DNA from: CALJXB01 sp965225935
GTDB taxonomy: Bacteria > Pseudomonadota > Alphaproteobacteria > Kiloniellales > JAKSDN01
Direction: 5' to 3'
DNA length: 64,000 nucleotides
Assembly (NCBI GenBank): GCA_965225935.1
Contig: CBDDCC010000013.1
Span: 372,001-436,000, forward strand
Both the position numbers and the translations under genes were made by a program. The notes beneath the pieces are model-generated. The model did no database searches. It was not told the origin of the DNA and saw nothing but the letters and a program-made list of their open reading frames with translations. This document shows positions 34,397-43,170 of the stretch, in pieces (position 1 is the first letter of the stretch; each line of letters begins with the position of its first letter).

Positions 34397-35775
34397 CTGC
34401 CCGCCTCCTCCTCCGCCTCCTTCAGCAGGTCGACGCCGGCGAGCGCGTCGGCGGCCCGCTTGATCTGGGCGAAGGCGAGGCCGGAGCGCTCGGCGATGTC
34501 GAGCAGGCTGTGATCGCCGTCGCTCATGTTCAGCACCCAGAGCATGGGCAGCTCTTCCAGCTTCTCGTCGGTCTGTCCGGAGACTGCCCGATAGAGCCCG
34601 CGGCGGCCGAGCTGGGGCTCGCCCTTGGGGCTCTGGTTCACCAGCACCCGGTTGTTGTCGAGCACGTGCATGACCGAGAGAACTTTCTGGAAGGAGTCGG
34701 CGAGCGCCTCGGGCCGCACGAAGTCCAGGTTGTCCGCCGAGGTGTGGTACTCGGGAAAGCGCTCGTAGGGCGTGCGCATCAGGAGGCCCACGGGCAGGTC
34801 GAAGCCGGGCGAGTTGAACTGCCGCTCGTCGTAGCCGTAGGGCGAGAAGTCGCGCACGTCGAAGGCGTCGCCCGACTGGCCGAGCACGTGCAGCACAGCC
34901 CGGTCGATCTCGCGGTCGCCGTGGCGGCTGCGCTTGTAGGTCGGGTGCCCCGGATCGCCCAGGCAGGAAAGCACCAGCCCCGCCTTGATCCGGTCCACGT
35001 TGGCCTCGTTGCGGGCCAGCCAGGTGATGGCCCCGATCAGACTGGGCACGAAGATGAAGCGGTAGTTGTAGGTGGTGTCGAGCGCGCGCAGCCGGGCGGC
35101 CAGCGCCGTGGCGACGGCGATGCCCGAAAGGTTATCGTTCGCGAGGGAAGGGTGGCAGACGTGGCAGGAGACCAGGATCTCCTCGGGTCGGCGCCCCTCG
35201 ATCAGGCACTCGCCGTAGGTGAGCGCGCCATCCTCGAGGCTGGTGTCGATCTTAACCCGGTAGTCGCCCTCCGGCAGCGCCTCGAGCTGCCTGTGGGTCA
35301 GGCAGAAGCCCCAGTTGTTGCCGTAGTGGGAGTAGCGGTAGGGGATCCAGTCGGGGTGCTCCGGCAGGCTGTAGAGCCGCGGGCGCAGCTCCGAGAGCGG
35401 CAGCGTGGTGTCGACCGGGGCGGCGGAGAAGACGATGTGGAGGTTGCAGTCGGCGAAGTCGACCACGGTCTTTCCGTCGGCTGTCTCGAGCCTGGCGCCG
35501 CGGATGTTCCATTCCTTGGGCACCGTCCAGTCCAGCACCTGGGTCCCGGTCGGCACCTCGTGCAGCGTGAGCGGAATCCGCTCGCCGATGCGCCGCAGGG
35601 TCTCGCGCACGCCCTCGCCGGTGATGCTGCGGGGGATGGGGAAGAGCTCGGCGATGAGCTCGTGGATCTCCCGCCCGATGCCCTCGAATCGGGGCAGCCG
35701 GTCGAAGGACGGGCGAGGGCTGCTATCCGGTGTGGCGGGCGCGGCGCTGGGAGAGGCTTCGGCGGGCGGGCTCAT
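34393..35775 (-). CDS. DUF4910-type aminopeptidase-like hydrolase
   Basis: A 460-residue protein of the DUF4910/DUF2172 group found in polysaccharide loci. After a disordered Ser/Pro/Ala-rich leader, IHELIAELFPIPRSITGEGV and the insert DWTVPKEWNIRGA are typical. The metal-binding core resembles M28 peptidases: LVSCHVCHPSLANDNLSG near residue 207, then DGDHSLLDIAERS near the end, which looks like a winged-helix tail. The ATG at 35775 is chosen over an upstream in-frame start to keep a short gap (14 bp) to the PIG-L gene. The substrate is unknown; it may remove an aminoacyl or acyl group from a sugar. Confidence 0.82.
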   Translation of the reverse strand: MSPPAEASPSAAPATPDSSPRPSFDRLPRFEGIGREIHELIAELFPIPRSITGEGVRETLRRIGERIPLTLHEVPTGTQVLDWTVPKEWNIRGARLETADGKTVVDFADCNLHIVFSAAPVDTTLPLSELRPRLYSLPEHPDWIPYRYSHYGNNWGFCLTHRQLEALPEGDYRVKIDTSLEDGALTYGECLIEGRRPEEILVSCHVCHPSLANDNLSGIAVATALAARLRALDTTYNYRFIFVPSLIGAITWLARNEANVDRIKAGLVLSCLGDPGHPTYKRSRHGDREIDRAVLHVLGQSGDAFDVRDFSPYGYDERQFNSPGFDLPVGLLMRTPYERFPEYHTSADNLDFVRPEALADSFQKVLSVMHVLDNNRVLVNQSPKGEPQLGRRGLYRAVSGQTDEKLEELPMLWVLNMSDGDHSLLDIAERSGLAFAQIKRAADALAGVDLLKEAEEEAGR

Positions 35776-35789
35776 GGCGGCTGGCGCTG

Positions 35790-36434
35790 TCAGGCGAGGA
35801 CCACTTTGCGGCAGTGGAAGCCTTCCGCATAGCCGTCGCGGGCCCGACACTCGATGCCGCGCAGGCGCGCCAGGCCGCGGAAGGTCTCGTCGGTGAACCA
35901 GTGCTTGGAGCGCTGGGTCGCGAAGACGTCCATCAGGTGCTTGATCTTGCGGTCGACCGCTTCACGGCCGAGCTCGACGTAGACGTTGGGCGTCTCCAGG
36001 TCGCCGTCGAACTTGGGGATCTCGTACTCGAGGATCGCGTGGTCGCGGAAGGTCTGGTGGGTCAGCTCGCCGAGAAGGCGGTGATCCTGGTGCAGGTCGG
36101 CGCGCCGGTGGGTGAAGACCAGGTCGGGCTCGATGTCGCGCTTGAGGGACTCGAAGCGCTCCTTGATCTCGACCCCGAAGTGGGGGAAGAAGCCGTCGCG
36201 GTGGCCGTCGACGATGATCTCGCCGGCCCGGTCGCCGATGAAGCGCCGGGCGCTGTCCCGGGCCTCCGCCACGCGCTCGGGCGTGGAGCTGAAGACCACC
36301 CAGTGCACCTTGACGTCCTGCCAGCGCGCCAGCAGTTCGAGCAGGGTGCCGCCGCAGCCGATCTCGATGTCGTCGCTGTGGGCGCCCAGGCAGAGCAGGG
36401 TCCGGACCGGCCGGTCGGGGGAGAGGGCCAGCAT
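35790..36434 (-). CDS. PIG-L family deacetylase
   Basis: A 214-residue zinc-dependent N-deacetylase of the LmbE/PIG-L family. LCLGAHSDDIEIGCGGTL is the metal motif (an AHSDD variant of AHPDD), and FTHRRADLHQDHRLLGE carries the third metal His region. Known members remove acetyl groups from N-acetylglucosamine-type sugars. It sits between rfbF (118 bp upstream) and the DUF4910 gene (14 bp downstream) in a sugar-nucleotide operon, so it probably exposes an amino group on a sugar made here. GGGGGTCG precedes the ATG. Confidence 0.9.
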   Translation of the reverse strand: MLALSPDRPVRTLLCLGAHSDDIEIGCGGTLLELLARWQDVKVHWVVFSSTPERVAEARDSARRFIGDRAGEIIVDGHRDGFFPHFGVEIKERFESLKRDIEPDLVFTHRRADLHQDHRLLGELTHQTFRDHAILEYEIPKFDGDLETPNVYVELGREAVDRKIKHLMDVFATQRSKHWFTDETFRGLARLRGIECRARDGYAEGFHCRKVVLA

Positions 36435-36552
36435 CTCAGACGACCCCCTGCCGCCGCCGCGAGCCGGGGCCGGCGTCGGACCGAGGGACGGCGCCCCGGG
36501 GACGCGCCCGTCGGCCGCGGTGGGGTGGCATCACGATGGCGGTCCTTCGGCG

Positions 36553-37341
36553 CTAGTGCGGCTTGTTGTTCCAGACTTCCCAAGGGGCTTTGCCGCTGGC
36601 GAAGAGGTCGTCCAGCTTCTGCTTGTCCTTGAAGGTGTCCATGGCCTCCCAGAAGCCGGTGTGAGAGTAGGCCAGCAGCCTGTTCTCGGCAATCAGCCGC
36701 TTGAAGGGCTCGTTGGCCAGTTCCTCGCCGGGCTTGATGTAGTCGAAGATCTCCTGGCGGAAGATGAAGAAGCCGCCGTTCAGCCAGATGTCCGACTCGC
36801 CGATCGGGCCGATGTTGGTGACGCCGTTGCTGTCACCCAGGGAGACGATGTAGAAGGACTCGTTGGGCCGCACGGCGACTAGGCTGGCGACCTTGTCCTC
36901 GCTGCTCTTGAAGGCGTCGACGGCGTCGGGCAGGTGCATGTCGGTGACGCCATCCGAATAGTTCGCCATGAACATCTCCTCGCCCCGCAGGTGCTCGCGC
37001 ACCGCCATCAGCCGCTCGCCGATGTTGGAGGAGATGCCGGTGTCGACGAAGGTGATGGTCCAGTCGTCGATGTCGCTGTTGAGCAGGCGCACCTCGCGGC
37101 CGCCCCGGGCGATGACGAAGTCGTTGGAGATCGCCTCGTCGTAGTTGAGGAAGAACTTCTTGATGACGTCGCCCTTGTGGCCCAGGCAGAGGATGAAGTC
37201 CTTGTGCCCGTGGTGGGCGTAGTACTTCATCACATGCCACAGGATCGGCCGGTAGCCGATCGGCACCATCGGCTTGGGGATGGCTTCGGAGTAGTCTCTC
37301 AGGCGGGTGCCTTGGCCCCCGCAGAACAGTACAACCTTCAT
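36553..37341 (-). CDS. rfbF: Glucose-1-phosphate cytidylyltransferase
   Basis: A 262-residue nucleotidyltransferase making CDP-glucose from CTP and glucose 1-phosphate. MKVVLFCGGQGTRLRDYSE, then IPKPMVPIGYRPILWHVMKY, is the RfbF signature, and YSDGVTDMHLPDAVDAF and GESDIWLNGGFFIFRQEIFD follow the family. The ATG at 37341 is preferred because it begins the first beta strand; the frame continues upstream without homology. It is downstream of the C-methyltransferase by 41 bp. It indicates that the operon works on CDP-linked sugars. Confidence 0.92.
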   Translation of the reverse strand: MKVVLFCGGQGTRLRDYSEAIPKPMVPIGYRPILWHVMKYYAHHGHKDFILCLGHKGDVIKKFFLNYDEAISNDFVIARGGREVRLLNSDIDDWTITFVDTGISSNIGERLMAVREHLRGEEMFMANYSDGVTDMHLPDAVDAFKSSEDKVASLVAVRPNESFYIVSLGDSNGVTNIGPIGESDIWLNGGFFIFRQEIFDYIKPGEELANEPFKRLIAENRLLAYSHTGFWEAMDTFKDKQKLDDLFASGKAPWEVWNNKPH

Positions 37342-37382
37342 CGCCTGATACCTGCCTTTGGTTTGCTTGGCCGTCCGACCGC

Positions 37383-38675
37383 TCAGTCGTAGACGCGCAC
37401 CTCCGGAATGAAGACCACGAACTTGCCGCCCCATTCGCGGATGTAGTCGAGCTGCGCCATGATCTCGTCCTTCAGGTTCCAGGGCATGATCACGACGTAG
37501 TCGGGCTTGGTCTCCGCGATCTTCTCGGGCGGGTAGATGGGAATGTGTGTGCCGGGCAGGAACATGCCGTGCTTGTAGGGATTGCGGTCGACCGTGTAGG
37601 CGATCATGTCGCTCCGGACGGCGCAGTAGTTGAGTAGAGTGTTGCCCTTGCCCGGGGCGCCATAGCCGGCGATCGACTTGCCCTCGCGGCGCCGGTTGAT
37701 CAGGAACTCCAGCAGATTGCGCTTGGTGGCCTCGACCTGCTCTCGGAAGGAGGTGTAGGTCTCCGGCTCGTTGAGGCCAGCGGCGATCTCCCGCTCCTCC
37801 AGGGCCTTGGCGCGTCCGGTCACCGGCTTGCTCTCGTCCTCGTCGTGGCGGGCGAAGAGACGCAGCGAGCCGCCGTGGGTCGTCAGTTCCTCGACGTCGA
37901 AGAGGGTCAGGCCGTGGCGCGCGAAGATGCGCTGGGAGTTGGTGAAGGAGAAGTAGGAGAAGTGCTCGTGGTAGATGGTGTCGAACTGGTTCTCCTCCAT
38001 CAGCCGCATGAGATGCGGCACCTCGATGGTGACCACCCCGTCGGGCTTGAGGAGAGCCTTGATGCCGGCGACGAAGTCGTTCAGGTCGGGCACCTGGGCC
38101 AGCACGTTGTTGCCGGCGATCACGTCGGCCTGCGTGCCGTCTGCCGCCAGCTTCTTGGCCAGATCCTCGCCGAAGAACTCGACCAGGGTGTTGACGCCCC
38201 GCTCCTCGGCCACCTTGGCCACGTTCTTGGCCGGCTCGATGCCCAGGACCGGCACCTCGCGCTCGACGAAGTACTGCAGCAGGTAGCCGTCGTTGCTGGC
38301 CAGCTCGACCACCAGCGAGGAGCCGTCGAGGCCGCAGCGGTCGATCATCATCTCGACGTAGGCCTTGGCGTGGGCCAGCCAGCTATCGGAGTAGGAGGAG
38401 AAGTAGGCGTACTCCTCGAAGATCTCCTCCGGCGCTACGTAGGACTCGAGCTGCACCAGGAAGCAGTTGTTACAGACGTAGGTGTGGAGCGGATAGAAGG
38501 GCTCCATCTGGTTGATCTGATCGGCGTGCAGGAAGCTCTCGCACATGGGCGACATGCCGAGGTCGACGAAGGTCTGGGTCAGCTCGGCGCCGCAGAAGCG
38601 GCACTTGGGCGTCACCACGGGCGGGCGCCCGCTGTGGACCTCGCTGGCGGCGGTCGGGTCGATCATCTTGTTCAT
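37383..38675 (-). CDS. Sugar-nucleotide C-methyltransferase
   Basis: A 430-residue SAM-dependent enzyme with the three-part layout of NovU/TcaB9-type C-methyltransferases. The N-terminal zinc site has Cys25 and Cys28 (CRFCGA) and Cys67/Cys70 (YVCNNC). The SAM domain has VVELASNDGYLLQYF near residue 121 and the catalytic segment TIYHEHFSYFS. The C-terminal domain has SIAGYGAPGKGNTLLNY. Known members methylate C-3 of 4-keto-deoxy sugars. The ATG at 38675 overlaps the upstream epimerase stop by 4 nt. It implies a branched methyl sugar in the polymer. Confidence 0.9.
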   Translation of the reverse strand: MNKMIDPTAASEVHSGRPPVVTPKCRFCGAELTQTFVDLGMSPMCESFLHADQINQMEPFYPLHTYVCNNCFLVQLESYVAPEEIFEEYAYFSSYSDSWLAHAKAYVEMMIDRCGLDGSSLVVELASNDGYLLQYFVEREVPVLGIEPAKNVAKVAEERGVNTLVEFFGEDLAKKLAADGTQADVIAGNNVLAQVPDLNDFVAGIKALLKPDGVVTIEVPHLMRLMEENQFDTIYHEHFSYFSFTNSQRIFARHGLTLFDVEELTTHGGSLRLFARHDEDESKPVTGRAKALEEREIAAGLNEPETYTSFREQVEATKRNLLEFLINRRREGKSIAGYGAPGKGNTLLNYCAVRSDMIAYTVDRNPYKHGMFLPGTHIPIYPPEKIAETKPDYVVIMPWNLKDEIMAQLDYIREWGGKFVVFIPEVRVYD

Positions 38676-39727
38676 CTCGCGGCCTTTCTCGGGGTTTCGT
38701 CGGCCTCCTGCCAGCGCAGGTCGGCATCCAGCCGGCCGCCGTCGATCAGTTCTCTGATGCGCTTGATGCGCAGGAAGGTGGGGCCCTCGAACCAGTCGGC
38801 GGTGAGGCCGTTGGCGCGGTAGGCCTGATAGAGCTCTTCCACGCCGCGGTGCAGGTTCCACTCGGGGTTCCAGTTGGGGAAGGCCTTGGCCAGCTTGCTG
38901 AAGTCGACCTGATAGCTGCGCTTGTCGGGCTCTCCGCCCGGCGCGTAGGTCACCTCGCAGTCCGGCACGATCTCGGCCACCACGTCGGCGATGTCTCGGA
39001 TCTGGAAGTTCTCCTCCGAGCGGCCGACGTTGAAGGCCTCGTTGTGGATCGTCTCCCGCGGCGCCTCCAGCATGACCAGGAAGGCGCGGCTGATGTCCCC
39101 GATGTGGACCAGGGGGCGCCAGGGCGTGCCGTCGCTCTTGATCAGCACCTGTCCGGTGGTGAGCGCCGAGCTGACCAAATTGTTGACGACCAGGTCGCCG
39201 CGCAGGTGGGCCGACATGCCGTAGGCCGTGGCGTTGCGCAGGTAGGTCGGGCTGAAGCTGTCGTCCGCCAGCGCCGAGACGTCCCGCTCGGTCAGCGCCT
39301 TCGACTCGCCGTACGGGGTAACGGGGGCGAATTCTGCCGTCTCCTTGACGGCGTCGGCTCCGGCGGCGCCGTAGAGGCTGCACGACGAGGCGAAGAGGAA
39401 GCGGGGCACGCCGGCGCGCTTCGCGGTCTCGGCCAGGTGGACCGAGCCGTGATAGTTGATGTCGTAGGTGCAGTTGGGGTTGAGGTCGCCCAGGGGGTCG
39501 TTGGAAAGCGCCGCCAGGTGGATCACGGCGTCGAAGCCGGCCAGATGCTCGGGCCCCACGTCGCGGACGTCGAGCCGCAGGGCGGGCGGGTCCGCGACCT
39601 CGGGGCCGAAGGTGCAGCCCTCGTAGTAGTAGGTGTCGAGGCCGACGACCTCGTGTCCTGCCTTCTGGAAAAGCGGCACCAGGACCGCGCCGATGTAACC
39701 GTTGTGACCCGAAACCAGTACCTTCAT
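38672..39727 (-). CDS. NAD-dependent epimerase/dehydratase
   Basis: A 351-residue extended SDR. MKVLVSGHNGYIGAVLVPLF is the NAD motif; FASSCSLYG and PYGESKALTERD give Ser and YxxxK. NATAYGMSAHLRGDLVVNNL and DGTPWRPLVHIGDISRAFL are shared with sugar-nucleotide oxidoreductases of CDP-sugar loci. It is the first gene of a six-gene operon (epimerase, C-methyltransferase, rfbF, PIG-L, DUF4910, rfbC). It may be the dehydratase or the ketoreductase of the pathway. A paralogue is at 61204-62241. Confidence 0.88.
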   Translation of the reverse strand: MKVLVSGHNGYIGAVLVPLFQKAGHEVVGLDTYYYEGCTFGPEVADPPALRLDVRDVGPEHLAGFDAVIHLAALSNDPLGDLNPNCTYDINYHGSVHLAETAKRAGVPRFLFASSCSLYGAAGADAVKETAEFAPVTPYGESKALTERDVSALADDSFSPTYLRNATAYGMSAHLRGDLVVNNLVSSALTTGQVLIKSDGTPWRPLVHIGDISRAFLVMLEAPRETIHNEAFNVGRSEENFQIRDIADVVAEIVPDCEVTYAPGGEPDKRSYQVDFSKLAKAFPNWNPEWNLHRGVEELYQAYRANGLTADWFEGPTFLRIKRIRELIDGGRLDADLRWQEADETPRKAAR

Positions 39728-39984
39728 GAGTTAAACCCCAGTAGGAAATTCATTGCTATCCGCGGCACCGCCGAGGGCCGCCCGTTCGCTCTGCGCCGGA
39801 CGATCGGTCCGCCGTGCGGTCGGCTCTGCGCTGAGTTCACGCCGGAGCCGCTCGAAATTCGGCCGAAATCGTGCCAACGCACCATCCTGAAACTCTCTGC
39901 GGCGCCTCTGCTGAAACGAGTTTGGCGCCGCTGGCGATTAGTTCATATCTTGGTTAAGAATAGCTTGCGAGCCCGCCCGCCGGC

Positions 39985-40959
39985 TCAGTCTGCGGCTCGT
40001 TCCGCGCGGCCCAGGAACCGGGTGAAATCGATGCCGAGATAGTTGTTGGGGCCGGGCACGAAGATCTTATGCAGCAGGCCCGGACGATGCACCATCTTGG
40101 CGATGGCCAGCATCATGTCCGTGCGCTGGGAGAGGGTGAGCGGTGTGCGCCAGATCGAGGCGATGTAGTCGCGCACCATCAGCAGCTGCGGGTTCCCCGA
40201 ATAGTGGTTCGGGTTGATCATCTTGGCCTTTTCCTTGGTGGTGTGGTTGGTGGCCTGTCCCGCGTGCCAGCGCCGGAAGAAGAGGACCTCGTCGGACTGG
40301 TGAAAACGGCCGAGTAGGGCCATTTCGGCGCACAGGACCTTGTCGTAGCCGAAATAGTTCTTTGCCCAGTCGATCCGCTTCAGCTCCTCGGAGCGCATGA
40401 CGCCGAAGATGTGGCTGCAGCTGTTCATGTTCAGCAGCACGTCCCGAAAGCGCGCCTCGGGCGTTGCGGCTTCGGCGATGTGGGGCTTGTCGATCCAGCA
40501 GTCCCACACCCGGTCGCCACGGACGGTCTGGAATGCACGGGCCTGCTCGTTGAAGTGCAGCGATTCGCCGCGCTCGTCGATCAGGCCCTCGGCGCTGTGG
40601 CTGATCACCACGCCGGGGTCGCGCTCGAGCACTTCGATGCAGCTTTCCGCAAACGTCGGGGCGTAGCGGTCGTCGTGGCAGATCCACTTGAAGTAGCGAC
40701 CGCGGCTCAGCTCGAACACGCGGTTGAAGTTGGGGCAAATGCCCAGATTCTGTTCGTTCGGACAGTAACGGACCCGTGGGTCGCCGGCCGCGTAATCCTG
40801 GCAGATCTCGCTCGTCCGGTCGGTCGAGGCGTTGTCGGAGATGACCAGCTCGAAGTCCTCGAATGTCTGGGCGAGCATGCAATCCAGCGTCTCGGGCAGA
40901 TAGGTCTCGCCGTTATAGACCGGCAACCCAATCGACAATTGAGGATCCCTGTTCGACAT
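39985..40959 (-). CDS. Glycosyltransferase family 2
   Basis: A 324-residue GT-A enzyme. LSIGLPVYNGETYLPETLDC, LVISDNASTDRTSEI and the metal-binding region YFKWICHDDRYAPT are standard GT2 features. The C-terminal half (LLGRFHQSDEVLFFRRWHAG) resembles other bacterial GT2 proteins of surface polysaccharide loci. AGGGATAG precedes the ATG. It lies between the nucleotide-sugar operon and the O-antigen ligase with gaps of 257 and 588 bp, so it probably has its own promoter. Confidence 0.9.
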   Translation of the reverse strand: MSNRDPQLSIGLPVYNGETYLPETLDCMLAQTFEDFELVISDNASTDRTSEICQDYAAGDPRVRYCPNEQNLGICPNFNRVFELSRGRYFKWICHDDRYAPTFAESCIEVLERDPGVVISHSAEGLIDERGESLHFNEQARAFQTVRGDRVWDCWIDKPHIAEAATPEARFRDVLLNMNSCSHIFGVMRSEELKRIDWAKNYFGYDKVLCAEMALLGRFHQSDEVLFFRRWHAGQATNHTTKEKAKMINPNHYSGNPQLLMVRDYIASIWRTPLTLSQRTDMMLAIAKMVHRPGLLHKIFVPGPNNYLGIDFTRFLGRAERAAD

Positions 40960-41547
40960 CTGCTATCCCTCGGTTCTGCGATCGGGCCGGGTCACGCGCC
41001 GGTGCACCCGCCTGGTGGAACCCTCGCTCCGTCCGGACGAGACCGGACACCTGCCTTTCGGCGTTTGGACTGCCGCCTGCCGTCACAGGTTTGCGACCCG
41101 TTGTTCACAAAGCCTCTAGCAGAGCGACGCCTTCGGGATCCGAGATTTCGACGGAAGCTGGCCGAGATGCCCGCGCACTCCGGTCGCGCCAGCCCATTTC
41201 GCGATTTCCAGGAACCCGTGATCGCCGAACGCCCGTGTCACCGCCCTTGCCACTGAACCGAGGTCGGGGAGCCTGAAACGCACTCCGGTCGTCCTCCAGT
41301 CATCGGCTTCCATCGAGAGGGAACGGGCGTGCACCAAACCGCTAGGTCCACCGCCCATGATCGCTTGATCTGAAAATACCTTCTTCTACTATGCCCTTGA
41401 TTAACAACGCATAAATACACTACCGAAAACTGGACACATAATATCACGGGCGGCCTCTGGTTTCAATTGCTTCGGCGCCCGAAAGCGGCCTCGGAAGCGA
41501 TCGAAAGGCCGGCCCGGGCTGCGCCGACCTCCGTGCCGCCGATTGCC
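40960..41547. other. Intergenic region with an unconvincing short frame
   Basis: 588 bp between GT2 and the ligase gene. Positions 41360-41450 are AT-rich and may contain the GT2 promoter. A short minus-strand open frame (41116-41358, 80 codons) has no ribosome site or recognised family. It could be a decayed fragment or chance. No RNA gene or repeat was recognised. Confidence 0.4.
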
Positions 41548-42912
41548 TCATGGCGCGGCGCGCTGCGCCTCCAAGGGCCCGATCTGCGGGGCGGCCGGGA
41601 CGGTCTCGTTCTGCTTGATCAAGAGGTCCTGATAGATGGTATAGGCGATGATGTAGCCCACGAGGCACCAATACCAGATGCCGCCCTGCGGACCCTCCAG
41701 ATAGACGTCGAACGACATGTTCACGTTGAACGCCAGCCAGTAGACCAGAAGGAAAAGGTTCACGTCGGCCATGGTCGTCAGACCGCGGCTGTTGGCTGTG
41801 AAGAAGCGTTTCAGCAATGCGAACGCGATGACGAGCTGCAGGATGATCCAGAAGGCGGCACCCGGCACGCCGGAGCGCGCCAGAATCGTCATCAGCGCGT
41901 TGTGAGGACTTCGGTTGGGGTCTCCAGTATAGAACCCGTCATCCAGCGCGAGATTGGCTCCGAAACCTTTTCCAGTCCAAAAATAGTCTCCGAAAACCGT
42001 ATAGTCTATTATCGACTTCCACCAATCCATTCGCCATGACTTGGTATCTTGCAAGTATTGAGCCGTCCGATTGCCCGGAATCATGCTTTCTATGTTCTGA
42101 TATATCTGGTTGGGCGATATGGAGCGGCCGCCGCCCGTCGGGATGGATATATCCACGGACATGATCGTCAGCACGACCAGCAGGGCCGCCGGCACCATGA
42201 TCTTGACCGCTTGGTTCGCCGGCTTGAACATGGTGATGATCGACATGGCGGCGATGAACGCCAGCAGTCCCGCGCGGACCCGCGAGCCCACCACGATGAT
42301 TCCCAAGGCCAACAGGCCCCAGCCAACGTATTCCAGCATGTTGTTCGAGGTGATCGAGCGGCCCGGAAAGATGCGGTTCAGGCGCAAGGCCAGGAAGGCT
42401 CCGACTCCGGCCAGGTGAACCGCCAGATCGCCGCCCTTCAAGGTCAGCATGCGCACGTCCGCGCCCGGCATCAGCGGAAAGGCCGTGGCGAAGCGCTCGC
42501 CGACGACGAACCCTATGGGCGCCCAAAGAAGCAGCCAGGGCATCCATTTGCCAAACCAATCGAGCGAGCGCTCGACGTTGTCCGTGCGCAGCAGCACGGC
42601 GGCCAGGATGAAGGCGAAGGCCGAATAGGACCAAAGCACGCTGTTGCGCAGGGCTTCGAAGCCGTAGAACCCGACGGACGGCAGCGTCATGGCGGCGCCC
42701 CAGCCGGCGTAGAGGACCATGGCCAGTGTGATCCAGGACCGCAGCACCATCAGGGTCGCCCCACCCATGACGAAGGCGATGAGGCCGACCGCCAGGGTCA
42801 CCTCTCCGATGTAGATCGGTGCGACGCCCAGGTACGCAAATCCCTTGTCCAGGTAAGCGTACCCGAACAGCAGGACCGCCAACATGGCGAGGAATGTCTT
42901 AGAGCTGGTCAT
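41548..42912 (-). CDS. O-antigen ligase/polymerase family membrane protein
   Basis: A 454-residue protein with about 11 membrane helices and one large periplasmic loop (about residues 265-340). The loop region contains TGKGFGANLALDDGFYTG and SPHNALMTILARSGVPGAAF, the Wzy/WaaL pattern. SRVRAGLLAFIAAMSI carries the conserved arginine seen in the family. It joins or polymerises repeat units at the outer face of the inner membrane. AAGGTCC precedes the ATG. Whether it acts as polymerase or ligase cannot be told from sequence. Confidence 0.88.
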   Translation of the reverse strand: MTSSKTFLAMLAVLLFGYAYLDKGFAYLGVAPIYIGEVTLAVGLIAFVMGGATLMVLRSWITLAMVLYAGWGAAMTLPSVGFYGFEALRNSVLWSYSAFAFILAAVLLRTDNVERSLDWFGKWMPWLLLWAPIGFVVGERFATAFPLMPGADVRMLTLKGGDLAVHLAGVGAFLALRLNRIFPGRSITSNNMLEYVGWGLLALGIIVVGSRVRAGLLAFIAAMSIITMFKPANQAVKIMVPAALLVVLTIMSVDISIPTGGGRSISPNQIYQNIESMIPGNRTAQYLQDTKSWRMDWWKSIIDYTVFGDYFWTGKGFGANLALDDGFYTGDPNRSPHNALMTILARSGVPGAAFWIILQLVIAFALLKRFFTANSRGLTTMADVNLFLLVYWLAFNVNMSFDVYLEGPQGGIWYWCLVGYIIAYTIYQDLLIKQNETVPAAPQIGPLEAQRAAP

Positions 42913-43170
42913 CGGACCTTTCGTCGAAGGGCCGGGCCTGGACCCGATAGGGACCGTTGCGCCTCAAGCCTCCGGCCGGCGCCGGAGCCTGGCCGGTACA
43001 AATCCCAATTCTACGGCTTTGTCTGAAATCTCGATTAACGTGCAGGCGCCGTGAATCGACGCCCTCGCGGCTCACCATAGGGCCCAATGGCCGATTGGCA
43101 AACAGGTCATTCATCTCAGCCAGTCCGTTTTTCCACATGCCGGTCGCCGGATATCAGCCATTTCGGGGGC

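Noticed and set aside
41116..41358. An 80-codon minus-strand frame in the gap before GT2
   Set aside because: It has no ribosome site and no recognised family. Listed only as part of the intergenic note.
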